Of a stretch of DNA of 64,000 bases, positions 17,746 through 27,024 are shown one piece after another; within the stretch, counting starts at the first letter, position 1, and every line of letters begins with the position of its first letter. The notes beneath the pieces were generated by a model that saw only the letters and a list, made by a program, of their open reading frames with translations, had not been told where the DNA came from and did not search any database. The position numbers and the translations under genes are program-made. Source of the stretch: Lachnospiraceae bacterium (GTDB lineage: Bacteria > Bacillota > Clostridia > Lachnospirales > Lachnospiraceae); contig JAITGA010000001.1 of NCBI GenBank assembly GCA_031280955.1, forward strand, positions 53,036 through 117,035, given 5' to 3'.

Positions 17746-18960
17746 ATGTCGAAGATAAAGATGTCTACGCCTTTGGTGGAGATGGATGGCGATGAAATGA
17801 CTCGCATCCTTTGGGAGATGATAAAGGAAGAGCTTTTGCTCCCTTTTATCGACCTAAGGAGTGTCTATTTCGATCTGGGGCTTAAGGCACGGGATGAGAC
17901 CAACGATCAAATCACTATTCATGCCGCCGAAATGACATTGGAGTTGGGAGTGGCAGTTAAGTGTGCGACGATTACTGCCAATGCCGAACGGATGGACGAA
18001 TATAAACTCAAGCAAATGTGGAAGAGCCCGAATGCGACAATCAGGGCGATACTCGATGGGACGGTTTTTCGTGCCCCAATTAGTCTGGCTTGTTTGGAGC
18101 CGATGGTAAGATGTTGGCAAAAGCCGATTACGATTGCTCGCCATGCTTACGGCGATGTTTACAAAAATACTGAGTTCACAGTGGATAGAGCGGGTAAGGC
18201 GGAGTTGGTCTTTACTGCTGCTGACGGCAGCGGGGAGAAGCGAGAGACCATTCATGAGTTCACCGCAGCGGGGATATTACAGGGTATCCATAATACCGAG
18301 AAGTCGATTGCGAGCTTCGCCAAGGCGTGTTTTGAATACGCTCTTTCGACACGGCAAGATCTTTGGTTTGCTACCAAGGACACGATTTCGATGAAGTATG
18401 ATGCTTTCTTTAAGGAGATATTTGCGGACTTTTATCAGCGTGAGTATAAGGAAAAGTTTGCTGATGTCGGGATTACCTATTTTTACACCCTGATAGATGA
18501 TGCGGTGGCACGGGTGATGCGGGACAAAGGCGGCTTCATCTGGGCTTGCAAAAATTATGACGGCGATGTGATGAGTGACATGATTTCGGCGGCGTATGGG
18601 TCGTTGGCGATGATGACATCGGTACTGGTGTCGCCATCGGGGGCGTTTGAATATGAAGCAGCTCATGGTACGGTACAGCGACATTACTACCAGCATTTAA
18701 AAGGAGCGGAAACATCGACTAACTCCGTTGCCACTATCTTTGCGTGGACGGGGGCGTTAAGGAAAAGAGGCGAACTCGACGGATTGACTGAACTGGTCAA
18801 TTTCGCCGATGAGATAGAAGCGGCTGTCTTGGCAACTATCATGGCAGGGAAGATGACCAAGGACTTAGCGTTAATAACTACTTTGACCGACGTGGAGGTA
18901 CTAAACAGCAGGGGATTCATTATCGCAGTCCGGGAAACATATGAGAGAGGACGTAGATGA
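17746..18960 (+). CDS. icd: Isocitrate dehydrogenase (NADP-dependent)
   Basis: The enzyme (404 aa) oxidises isocitrate to 2-oxoglutarate with CO2 release and NADPH formation. It belongs to the eukaryote-like homodimer group: VEMDGDEMTRI at the N-terminus, the substrate-binding WKSPNATIRAILDGTVFR (residues about 91-108), KPITIARHAYGDVYK, metal-binding DDAVARVMR, and the C-terminal EAAHGTVQRHY that binds the cofactor. A GAGGAG ribosome site precedes ATG 17746. The stop overlaps the alr start (ATGA), so the two are translationally coupled. NADP preference is inferred from the subgroup. With gltA it covers the oxidative arm leading to glutamate; no aconitase is in the window. Confidence 0.93.
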   Translation: MSKIKMSTPLVEMDGDEMTRILWEMIKEELLLPFIDLRSVYFDLGLKARDETNDQITIHAAEMTLELGVAVKCATITANAERMDEYKLKQMWKSPNATIRAILDGTVFRAPISLACLEPMVRCWQKPITIARHAYGDVYKNTEFTVDRAGKAELVFTAADGSGEKRETIHEFTAAGILQGIHNTEKSIASFAKACFEYALSTRQDLWFATKDTISMKYDAFFKEIFADFYQREYKEKFADVGITYFYTLIDDAVARVMRDKGGFIWACKNYDGDVMSDMISAAYGSLAMMTSVLVSPSGAFEYEAAHGTVQRHYYQHLKGAETSTNSVATIFAWTGALRKRGELDGLTELVNFADEIEAAVLATIMAGKMTKDLALITTLTDVEVLNSRGFIIAVRETYERGRR

Positions 18961-20141
18961 GGTCTTCATCAGTGATTCCTAATCATTGTCAAAGAGGACA
19001 TTTGTACGTGGATTTGGGTGCGATTCGTGCCAATGTCCTGACTCTCGACAGACTCTTCAAGGCGCAGGGAAGCAGTACAGAAGAGGGGTCTATTTATGCT
19101 GTGGTGAAATCGGATGCTTATGGACACGGAGCAGTAGCGGTGGCACAGGCTTTGACTGATATGGATGAAGTCTGCGGTTTTGCGGTCGCTACGGCAGAGG
19201 AAGCGTTTGAACTGCGTGAAAATGGAATAAAGAAGCCGCTTTTGGTGATGGGGCATGTGTTCCCTTATGCGTATGAGCGGATGATAAATGAGGAGATAGC
19301 AGTACTTCTCTTCGGTGATGATATTCTGGAAGCTCTTCATGACTTAGGTGTTCGTCTGGGAAAAGTGGCTTTGGCGCATGTGGAAGTGGACACGGGGATG
19401 AGTAGGCTGGGTATCGGTGCTGATGAGCAGGGGTTACTTTTTATGCGAAAAGCGTCGGGATTCAGTCATATTCGGATTGAGGGTATATTTACCCATTTTG
19501 CGCAAGCGGACGAGGTGGATCAGGAGTTTACCCGGCGGCAGTACAGGGAGTTCGTAGCTTTTGCTGATCGTGTTGAGAGTGAGCTACAGATGAAAATACG
19601 TTATCGTCATGCGGGAAATAGTGCGGCGGTATTGGCAGGGGTGGAGATGCTGCTTTCGTTTACCCGTCCGGGGATAGGTATCTATGGAATCGTTCCCTCG
19701 GCGGCGGTGCAGGAACGGATGGAAGCAAAACTGGAGCCGGCACTTTCGTTTGTGAGTCAAATAGTGATGTTGAAAGATAGTCGCAGTGGGACGCCGATTA
19801 GTTATGGGAGTACTTTTGTCACCGAGAAAGAGACGTTGGTGGCGACGGTGCCGATCGGTTATGGAGACGGATATCCTCGTTGTAATAATGGCGGTGAGGT
19901 GTTGGTTAGAGGGAAAAGAGTTCCGATAATCGGGCGGATTTGCATGGATTTTATGATGCTAGATGTGACAGGGATAGAGGATGTGGCGGTCGGCGATCGG
20001 GTTACTCTGCTAGGTGAGGACAAGGGGGAGCGGATAACGATCGAAGATTGGAGTCGTCAGAGCGGGCGATATCATTATGAGTTGATATGCGATTTGAATC
20101 AGCGAATACCGCGGCTTTTTGGAATTGGAGGGGGATTATGA
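18957..20141 (+). CDS. alr: Alanine racemase
   Basis: This PLP enzyme (394 aa) interconverts L- and D-alanine for peptidoglycan. The PLP lysine is Lys51 in VVKSDAYGHG. The second catalytic residue is Tyr302 in VPIGYGDGYPR. The HAGNSAA and RPGIGIYG segments that hold the phosphate are present, as is the GRICMDFMMLDV motif. The N-terminal TIM barrel and C-terminal beta domain are of normal length, with about ten extra residues at the start. The gene overlaps icd by 4 bp and shares an ATGA with the following membrane protein gene, so the three form one operon. Confidence 0.95.
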   Translation: MRSSSVIPNHCQRGHLYVDLGAIRANVLTLDRLFKAQGSSTEEGSIYAVVKSDAYGHGAVAVAQALTDMDEVCGFAVATAEEAFELRENGIKKPLLVMGHVFPYAYERMINEEIAVLLFGDDILEALHDLGVRLGKVALAHVEVDTGMSRLGIGADEQGLLFMRKASGFSHIRIEGIFTHFAQADEVDQEFTRRQYREFVAFADRVESELQMKIRYRHAGNSAAVLAGVEMLLSFTRPGIGIYGIVPSAAVQERMEAKLEPALSFVSQIVMLKDSRSGTPISYGSTFVTEKETLVATVPIGYGDGYPRCNNGGEVLVRGKRVPIIGRICMDFMMLDVTGIEDVAVGDRVTLLGEDKGERITIEDWSRQSGRYHYELICDLNQRIPRLFGIGGGL

Positions 20142-22309
20142 AAAGAAGGAGATCAAAAGCGAATTGGCATGATTATATGTGGTGGTCGGTGTTTGCTGTT
20201 TTTGCTTGCTATCTGACTTACCATGTTTCCCAAGAGGTCATGTTGATATTCATGGATTCTGATGCCTTGGTGATGAGGGCGGGCTTTGCGTTGGTGTTAT
20301 TGTTGGTCTTTGCCCTTGTGGGTTTGATGATATATCTGGTAGCGGCACTATTGGGACGATTGCAAGACCAAATCTGGAGCGTAACGGGTGAGGTAATCCT
20401 GTGGGTGATGATTTGTGCGGTCGTGCTTTACAAAAATCCGATCCCGCCGTTGATAATGCATGACAGGTTGTCGGAGCTACATCCTTTACTTCCGCAAATC
20501 GGCGTTTTCGGGATTGCCGCACTTAGATATGCGACTTTGATGGTGATTTTCTTCGCAATCCGTTTCATGACAGGAGTGTTGGCGGCGTATGGGGTCGCAC
20601 TCATACTTACGGTGTCGGCTGTGATGGATACTGCCGCTATTTTTCATCAGGCGGAGGTGGTGTATTTCTTCGTGGCGGCGGTGGTACTGCTCTTGATGGG
20701 TTGTTGTCGGCGGATAATGGCGGAAAACCCCAAGGAAGGTGCGGCACTCAATCTGGCGGTAATGGTGGTAGCGGGGCTATTGACCGGGATACTCTGGCAT
20801 TTTGATTTGGTGGCAGTATTGCTGGTGATGACGGGGGTATATCTGCTGTGCATCGGACGGACACAGTTGTCACGCTTTTTCCTCAATGCCTTTTTGTTTT
20901 TGAGTGCAGTTTTTCTGGGAATGTTCTATATGGCTTTTCGCGAAGTGGATTTCTTCGTTGCCGAGGTGCTTGATTACTTGCTCGTCCGTGCGGAGGGGCG
21001 TTATGCTCTTTCGATGATGGGTAAAGTGGTGATTCCCCACGAGAGTCTGCCGGTGTTGGTGGCGATGGCGATGTTTACGGTTATCTTGACCGGGGTTTTC
21101 TTCAAGACAGTGAATAAATGTCTGGCGATTTTTGCTTTTTATATCTTGATGCTGTGTGTGGTCTTCCCGATGAGTGGTTTGGCAACGATGAATCTTAATA
21201 TCTGGATAACGTTGGCATGGGGAGCGGCGGCAGGGATGGGTCTGCAGGAGGTATGGCGGATAGGGTATCGGAGTGTGCGGGCTGAGGAAGAAGAGGACGA
21301 TGATGAGGATGAGGAGGAGGATGAGGAGGAGGATGATGTCGTAGATATTGTAGATGAAACAGAAGCAGAAGCGGCGGCGGACGAGACGGCGGCAGAAGCA
21401 GATATGGAAATCGCTGAAGATGCAAATCCTGATATAGACATAGGAAATATCAAGTTCAAACGTAAAAGTAAAGCTGAGACTAAACCTGAACCTAAGGCGT
21501 CGATAGTCGAACCGGTGGTAGTGACTGTACCGGTGCCGGTATATGTGGCTGCGGGAGAGACGGTGGCAGGGGTAAATGGTGCAGCGGTAGCAGAGTTAGA
21601 AGCAGTGGCTGAGACGATGCGTGTTCCTGAACCAGCAAGAGCAATGACTACAGAAGCGGTGAATGTTCCTGAGCCAATTCGTGTTCCTGAGACTGCGAGT
21701 GCAGTAGCAGTAGAACCAATAAAAGCAACAGAGCCAGCAGGAGAGCCGGAGCCTGTGGCAAAAGCGGCGGATTTACTGCATTCTACTCCTGAGTCTAAGG
21801 CTTCCACTTCATCAATAAATGTTAGTGATTTCTTGCATGTGGCTGATGAAGTGGTGGAGGCAGAAGCAAGTGATAGTGCGGTGGTAAGTGATAGTGCGGG
21901 AGTAAGTGATAGTGCGGGAGTAAGTGATGGTGCGGGAGTAAGTGATAGTGCGGTGGTAAGTGATAGTGCGGGAGTAAGTGATAGTACGGTAGCAGGTGAT
22001 AGTGCAGTAGCAAGTGATAGTGCGGCAGTAGGTGATAGTGCGTTGACTGAGTCGGTCAATGAAGAGATGAATGAGGCAGAAAAACCGGAAGCGAAGCCAA
22101 GCGGTACGAGTGGGGAAAAACCACTTGACGGTGGAGTATCACGATATGATTCTACAATTGATACGGAATATTTGAAGAATCCCCTGCCTTTGCCGCCGGT
22201 ACCGAAGAAGCAGGAGATGGATTACCCGATTGAGATACCCACTACGCAGATGTTTTACGATGTCACCGTCAAGGATGGAGACGATTATGACAGTTATCGT
22301 GAGGGGTAG
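20138..22309 (+). CDS. Polytopic membrane protein with acidic, repeat-rich tail
   Basis: About 723 residues, family not named. GGAGGGGG fixes ATG 20138, overlapping the alr stop. The N-terminal part (to about residue 380) has around ten membrane segments. After that comes a run of Glu/Asp residues, a long Ala/Glu/Pro/Val-rich stretch, and about nine copies of a six-residue SDSAGV-type repeat (residues about 578-635). The last 60 residues are different in character: NPLPLPPVPKK, then MDYPIEIP and an acidic end. I recall similar C-termini on uncharacterised clostridial membrane proteins, so this end may be a conserved cytoplasmic motif. Function is unknown; the operon with alr suggests an envelope role. 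Confidence 0.75.
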   Translation: MKRRRSKANWHDYMWWSVFAVFACYLTYHVSQEVMLIFMDSDALVMRAGFALVLLLVFALVGLMIYLVAALLGRLQDQIWSVTGEVILWVMICAVVLYKNPIPPLIMHDRLSELHPLLPQIGVFGIAALRYATLMVIFFAIRFMTGVLAAYGVALILTVSAVMDTAAIFHQAEVVYFFVAAVVLLLMGCCRRIMAENPKEGAALNLAVMVVAGLLTGILWHFDLVAVLLVMTGVYLLCIGRTQLSRFFLNAFLFLSAVFLGMFYMAFREVDFFVAEVLDYLLVRAEGRYALSMMGKVVIPHESLPVLVAMAMFTVILTGVFFKTVNKCLAIFAFYILMLCVVFPMSGLATMNLNIWITLAWGAAAGMGLQEVWRIGYRSVRAEEEEDDDEDEEEDEEEDDVVDIVDETEAEAAADETAAEADMEIAEDANPDIDIGNIKFKRKSKAETKPEPKASIVEPVVVTVPVPVYVAAGETVAGVNGAAVAELEAVAETMRVPEPARAMTTEAVNVPEPIRVPETASAVAVEPIKATEPAGEPEPVAKAADLLHSTPESKASTSSINVSDFLHVADEVVEAEASDSAVVSDSAGVSDSAGVSDGAGVSDSAVVSDSAGVSDSTVAGDSAVASDSAAVGDSALTESVNEEMNEAEKPEAKPSGTSGEKPLDGGVSRYDSTIDTEYLKNPLPLPPVPKKQEMDYPIEIPTTQMFYDVTVKDGDDYDSYREG
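21869..22042. repeat. 18-bp tandem repeat within the membrane protein gene
   Basis: AGTGATAGTGCGGGAGTA and variants are repeated about nine and a half times, keeping frame and encoding the SDSAGV repeat. Such arrays can change copy number by slippage. Confidence 0.85.
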
Positions 22310-22360
22310 TAACCACCGCCTTTGCCCATAGTGCAATTTGCAACGGAAAATCGCATCGGT

Positions 22361-22402
22361 AAATTGCAACGTCGGTAAATTGCAACATCAGAAAATTGCA
22401 AC
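22361..22402. repeat. Three 16-bp-spaced AAATTGCAAC sites before asd
   Basis: AAATTGCAAC begins at 22361, 22377 and 22393. A related CAATTTGCAAC lies at about 22334 and AATTTGCCGCAAATT at about 22420. The 240-bp gap before asd holds no gene; these sites could be operators or a degenerate repeat. Confidence 0.55.
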
Positions 22403-22549
22403 ATGGAAAATTTAATTGTAATTTGCCGCAAATTGTGGTAGCATAAGTGAGGATTTGGCAGTATCTGTATAATTTGGCAAATATACTAAAATGCAGACTC
22501 GCTACCGACGAGAAGACAGTAACAATACTAAGACTAAGGGAGGTAAGAA

Positions 22550-23641
22550 GTGAATCTCAACAAAAAACTACGGGTAGGAATACTGGGCGGGACCGGCATG
22601 GTCGGACAACGCTTCATTTCTCTGCTCGAAAACCATCCTTGGTTTGAAGTGGCAGTAGTGGCGGCTTCACCCCGCTCAGCAGGTAGAAGTTATAAAGAAG
22701 CAACACAGGGACGTTGGAAAATGGCGACACCATTACCGGAATCAGTAGCGGGGATTACTGTTTTTGATGTCAGCGACATAAAGAAAATCGCTGCCGAGGT
22801 CGATTTCGTCTTTAGTGCTGTGGAAATGAAAAAGGATGAAATCCGTCAAGTTGAAGAGGACTATGCTCGTGCTGAGGTACCGGTGGTATCGAACAATTCT
22901 GCCCACCGTTTTACCCCTGATGTACCGATGTTGATTCCCGAGATAAATGCAGATCATCTGGATGTTATCGAACATCAGAAATGCCGCTTACAGACGAAAC
23001 GAGGGTTCATTGTCGTAAAACCTAATTGTTCAATCCAGAGCTTTGCCCCTGCGCTTGCCGCATGGCGGGAGTTTGAGCCTGTTGAGTTGGTGGCATCAAC
23101 ATATCAGGCTATTTCCGGGGCTTCCAAGACCTTTGCCGAATGGCCGGAGATGGTGGAGAATTTGATTCCTTATATCGGCGGCGAAGAGGAAAAGAGCGAG
23201 ACTGAACCGGGCAAAATATTTGGGCAAATAATAGATGGTGAGATAGTTTCGGCAAAGCTCCCGGTTATTACCTGCCAATGTCTGCGGGTTCCGGTGGTCG
23301 ATGGACATACCGCCGCTTGTTTTGTCAATTTCCGTATTAAACCGACGAAAGGGCAATTGATAGAGAAGATAATGACTTATGAGGCTTTGCCGCAAGAGCT
23401 AAGCCTTCCCAGCGCACCCAAACCCTTTATCCAGTATCTGGCGGACAATGACCGCCCGCAGGTGAGCCTTGATGTGAATTACGGAGCCGGGATGGGGATT
23501 AGTATCGGGCGTATCCGCGAAGATCATTTGTATGATTTCAAGTTCATCGGTCTGTCACACAATACAGTGCGTGGTGCGGCAGGAGGCGGGGTTTTGACGG
23601 CAGAGCTTTTGCAAGCAAAAGGATATTTTGCGGGTAAATAG
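22550..23641 (+). CDS. asd: Aspartate-semialdehyde dehydrogenase
   Basis: The enzyme (363 aa) reduces aspartyl phosphate to aspartate semialdehyde, the branch point to lysine/diaminopimelate, threonine and methionine. The NADP-binding GGTGMVGQRF is at residues about 14-23, the nucleophile is Cys160 (KPNCSIQ), the substrate-binding Glu/Arg region follows, and a His is in VVDGHTA. The sequence type is the archaeal/fungal-like Asd that occurs in some bacteria rather than the E. coli type. The start is GTG 22550 behind GGGAGGT. It is preceded by 240 bp of repeats and probably has its own promoter. It supplies the precursor that metA at 1.7 kb would act on after homoserine formation. Confidence 0.94.
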   Translation: MNLNKKLRVGILGGTGMVGQRFISLLENHPWFEVAVVAASPRSAGRSYKEATQGRWKMATPLPESVAGITVFDVSDIKKIAAEVDFVFSAVEMKKDEIRQVEEDYARAEVPVVSNNSAHRFTPDVPMLIPEINADHLDVIEHQKCRLQTKRGFIVVKPNCSIQSFAPALAAWREFEPVELVASTYQAISGASKTFAEWPEMVENLIPYIGGEEEKSETEPGKIFGQIIDGEIVSAKLPVITCQCLRVPVVDGHTAACFVNFRIKPTKGQLIEKIMTYEALPQELSLPSAPKPFIQYLADNDRPQVSLDVNYGAGMGISIGRIREDHLYDFKFIGLSHNTVRGAAGGGVLTAELLQAKGYFAGK

Positions 23642-23805
23642 TGTGTAAGGCTATGACATACGGCGGGTTTGACGAATATTATCCGCTACGGATGATATGT
23701 CTGCCGTGGGTTTTAATGTAACCAAGTGTATCTAAGGTGGTGGGAGTACTTCTTTAATAGCAGTGGAAGCATGGCTTCCAAAGCAGTAAACGGGGGGGGT
23801 TCTTT

Positions 23806-25527
23806 ATGACTAACTTAAACGAAAATGTAGACATATTAACTGCCAGATATGCCCAGATTGCTCATTCTGAGCGGATGTACCGCCTCATATGTGAGACTTC
23901 TGAGAGTGCGTATATTTACCAAAATTTCGTCGATGACACCATCCGTACCATTAGTAACTGGGGTTATTACTTCGATTTTGAAATCAATGAAGCCAGCGAC
24001 ATGATGAATATCTATAATTTCATCGAGCGGGAGTACGCAATTGCCCTGCGGGATATCATGTCTCTGGAAAAGACGGGACGGAGCGAAGACAGCGTGGTGT
24101 TTCGCCTTTTTGACGGCAAGACTTGGGTAGAATGTAATGCCTGTGTCATCTACGATGAAAATAAGAAACCGACTGATAAGATTTTGCGTTTTACCAATAT
24201 TACCAAGCTCAAAAATGCCAATGATGAACTGGCTTATATGGCGTATTACGATATCATGACCGGTCTTTACAACCGCAACTACTTCGTTCGTCTGCTCGGT
24301 GATTTCGTGCGCCGTGCCGAAGTAGAGGAAGACTATATTGCGGTTTTGTTTATCAATATTGATGATTTCCGCAAGTTAAATGATAGTTTGGGGATGGTAA
24401 TCGGTGATGAGATTGTGCAAACGATAGGGCAGTTTCTTGGTGAGTTCAAAAACGAAAACATCATCGTTTCGCATTTCTCGGGAGCTTCATTTTGCCTGGC
24501 GATTTATGACCCCTGTGGTCTGCGTAGCATCGATGCTATCACTTCTTCGATTCACGACCGCCTCAAATGGCCATTTTACCTTTCTAATCAACAGGAAATC
24601 ACGATAACTGTCAGTATTGGCATTTCACAGTATCCCGAATCGGCAACGACGACCCTTGATTTAATCAACTGTGCGGAAATCGTCATGTGTAAGGCACGGA
24701 CGATGGGACATAACTCGATCAAATATTTTGATGCCCCGATTTTGCAGGAATTTTTGCAAAATGTCTCGATTGAAAACAAGCTGAAAGAAGCAGTCTTTAA
24801 CCAAAACTTTACCCTCAAGTTCCAGCCGCAGTATTTCATCGAGGGCAAAAAGTTACGTGGGGTCGAAGCCCTGATTCGTTGGCGTGATTATGACGGCAGT
24901 ATGATTAGCCCGATGAAGTTCATTCCGATAGCCGAGAAAAACGGCACGATAATTCCGATTGGAGCGTGGGTAATGGAGGAAAGTATCCGTACTTATGCCG
25001 AGTGGCGAGCCGAATATGACTATTCGATGGTACTGTCACTCAATATTTCTGCGATTCAATACGCCCAGACGGATTTCATCGACAATCTTCTCGAAATGAT
25101 TGACAGATATGGGGTCAAACATGATGAGATAGAACTGGAGATAACCGAGAGTATCTTGATAAGTGATTTCCGTGATGTTAGCGAGAAACTGATTAAACTA
25201 AGGGATTACGGAATTAGGATATCACTTGACGATTTTGGAACCGGCTATTCATCACTTTCATATTTGAAAGGTTTACCGATTACAACACTCAAAATCGACA
25301 AGAGCTTCGTGGACACGGTTTTGCTCGATGAAAACACCAAGGTAATCACCGAGTCGATAGTCTATATGGTCAAAAAGCTAGGGTTTGAGACCATTGCCGA
25401 GGGTGTGGAGACAGAAGAGCAGTTTCGTTATTTGGAGTCGATAGGATGTGATGGTATCCAAGGGTATTACCTCAATCGCCCGATGACGGCGGAAGAGCTG
25501 GAACAGCATGTACTTTGTTATATCTAG
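23806..25527 (+). CDS. c-di-GMP phosphodiesterase with PAS-like and degenerate GGDEF domains
   Basis: A 573-residue cytosolic signalling protein. Residues about 20-140 look like a PAS sensor. A GGDEF-fold domain follows (AYYDIMTGLYNRNYF), but the catalytic GGDEF is replaced by SGASF at about residue 228, so cyclase activity is unlikely. The C-terminal EAL domain keeps the key motifs: EALIRW, ELEITES, DDFGTGYSSLSYL, KIDKSFV and EGVET, so it should hydrolyse cyclic di-GMP. No membrane segment is seen. The ribosome site is a G-run before ATG 23806. The next gene begins 18 bp downstream, so this ligand-controlled phosphodiesterase may be co-expressed with the ATPase. Confidence 0.9.
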   Translation: MTNLNENVDILTARYAQIAHSERMYRLICETSESAYIYQNFVDDTIRTISNWGYYFDFEINEASDMMNIYNFIEREYAIALRDIMSLEKTGRSEDSVVFRLFDGKTWVECNACVIYDENKKPTDKILRFTNITKLKNANDELAYMAYYDIMTGLYNRNYFVRLLGDFVRRAEVEEDYIAVLFINIDDFRKLNDSLGMVIGDEIVQTIGQFLGEFKNENIIVSHFSGASFCLAIYDPCGLRSIDAITSSIHDRLKWPFYLSNQQEITITVSIGISQYPESATTTLDLINCAEIVMCKARTMGHNSIKYFDAPILQEFLQNVSIENKLKEAVFNQNFTLKFQPQYFIEGKKLRGVEALIRWRDYDGSMISPMKFIPIAEKNGTIIPIGAWVMEESIRTYAEWRAEYDYSMVLSLNISAIQYAQTDFIDNLLEMIDRYGVKHDEIELEITESILISDFRDVSEKLIKLRDYGIRISLDDFGTGYSSLSYLKGLPITTLKIDKSFVDTVLLDENTKVITESIVYMVKKLGFETIAEGVETEEQFRYLESIGCDGIQGYYLNRPMTAEELEQHVLCYI

Positions 25528-25545
25528 TGGGAGACCCCACCAAAA

Positions 25546-27021
25546 ATGATTTTGGGACGTACTCAGGAACTAAAGGAACTCAACACCTTTTATCAGCGTG
25601 ACGGCAGCCAAATCATCGTTCTTTATGGCGAGAGCGGTATCGGAAAATCTGCGGTCATTGCTGATTTTTTGGGTAGCAAACCTTTCTTTCTTTTTCAGGC
25701 TCGTCCTGCTTCTGAACGGGAACAGCTTTTTCACTGGGGACGGGAGCGAAACAGCAGTTTGGAATCGTCAAAGTTGCCCAAATTGCTGCCGGAATATCCC
25801 GGATATAGTGATATCTTTGCCACTTTTACCACCAAGGGCAAACAAAAGACAGTTCTGGTCGTTGATGAGTTCCATCTGATTGTCAAGAACAGCCCTGATT
25901 TCATGCCACAACTGATTGATTTCGTCCATGATAAATGGAAACGCGGCGAGGTTTTGGTGATACTCGTGAGTTCGCAACCTAACTGGATCGAAAACAACAT
26001 GATTACCAAAATTGGTGAACAGGCATATGAGATATCTGCGTTTATGAAGATAAAGGAAATGACGTTTTCGGCGTTGTCACTTGCTTTTCCCGACTTTGCC
26101 GCAAGGGAGCGGGTGGAAGCTTATGCAATCCTCGGCGGCAATCCTTCGCTCTGGCGGCACTTTGGTGAAAAGCTTTCGACTAAGCAGAATATTTGCGGGA
26201 ATATTCTTTCGGCACAGGGATATCTATATCGCTACGGTGAGGAGTTTGTCGCCGAACAGCTTCGAGAAACCGGGATATACAGCACTTTGTTGGCGGCGAT
26301 AGCCGAGGGACGAAACCGCCTGAGTGAGCTTCATACCCATACAGGATTTTCCCGTGCCAAGATTATTGTTTACCTCAAGAACTTGATAGGGTTGGGGATA
26401 ATCGAAAAGCTGCCATCTGCGGAGGCAACATCAGGGGTAGCAGCTTCAGGAGAGGTTAAAGGAAAGAGCAGTTATCGGATTAGTCATCATTTTGTCCATT
26501 TTTATTTTACCTATCTTTACCCCAACATGAGTGATTGGCAGCGACTTGAAGCGGCTGCATTTTATGATGTGCATATCATACCAACTTTCAAAAGCTATGT
26601 TGCTGATTATTACCGGAAGGCCTGTGCTGACCGTCTCGCAGAGTGGAATCTGGCGGGGAAATTACCGCTTGCTCTAGAGCCAATGGATGAATGGCGGGGT
26701 AAAATAAGAGCAACATCGGTCACGGCGATAGATATTATCGCCCGTGGCAGGAATCGGGTAAAAGGTGAAAAAAAGAAAAAAATCGCTCTGGAAGCTGATG
26801 ATACCGGCGGCGGGTTAGTTTATGACAAGACATTGGCAGCTCTTTGTAACTGGGAGAAGCCGCTAATGACGTATGATGACTATGAGTGGTTGTTGTTCGC
26901 CATCGAAAAAGCGAAGATGACAGTAGACTATATTTACTTGTTTTCAATCGGGCATTTCGATGAACGATTGACGATTGAGGCAAAAGTAAAAAAGAACATA
27001 TACCTAGTTAAGTGGGAGTAG
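25546..27021 (+). CDS. AAA+ ATPase of the archaeal-type (ATP_bind/DUF234) family
   Basis: A 491-residue P-loop ATPase. Walker A is GESGIGKSA at residues about 28-36 and Walker B is TVLVVDEFH at about 104-112. A winged-helix-like segment follows (LSELHTHTGFSRAKIIVYLKNL), and the C-terminal half (residues about 310-490) fits the DUF234 region with an endonuclease-like fold. Members are common in archaea and anaerobic bacteria and their role is unknown; proposals include DNA handling. It lies between the EAL gene (18 bp upstream) and the beta-helix gene (3 bp downstream). No strong ribosome site precedes ATG 25546, which suggests coupling to the EAL gene. Confidence 0.8.
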   Translation: MILGRTQELKELNTFYQRDGSQIIVLYGESGIGKSAVIADFLGSKPFFLFQARPASEREQLFHWGRERNSSLESSKLPKLLPEYPGYSDIFATFTTKGKQKTVLVVDEFHLIVKNSPDFMPQLIDFVHDKWKRGEVLVILVSSQPNWIENNMITKIGEQAYEISAFMKIKEMTFSALSLAFPDFAARERVEAYAILGGNPSLWRHFGEKLSTKQNICGNILSAQGYLYRYGEEFVAEQLRETGIYSTLLAAIAEGRNRLSELHTHTGFSRAKIIVYLKNLIGLGIIEKLPSAEATSGVAASGEVKGKSSYRISHHFVHFYFTYLYPNMSDWQRLEAAAFYDVHIIPTFKSYVADYYRKACADRLAEWNLAGKLPLALEPMDEWRGKIRATSVTAIDIIARGRNRVKGEKKKKIALEADDTGGGLVYDKTLAALCNWEKPLMTYDDYEWLLFAIEKAKMTVDYIYLFSIGHFDERLTIEAKVKKNIYLVKWE

Positions 27022-27024
27022 AAG

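Noticed and set aside
21139..22059. Long antisense reading frame (306 codons) over the membrane protein tail
   Set aside because: It is the mirror of the low-complexity Glu/Ala/Ser repeats, so stops are rare by composition. It has no ribosome site and no known domain.
23641..23805. c-di-GMP riboswitch before the EAL gene
   Set aside because: The gap has weak pairing (GACATA/TATGTC), but the conserved GEMM core is not present.
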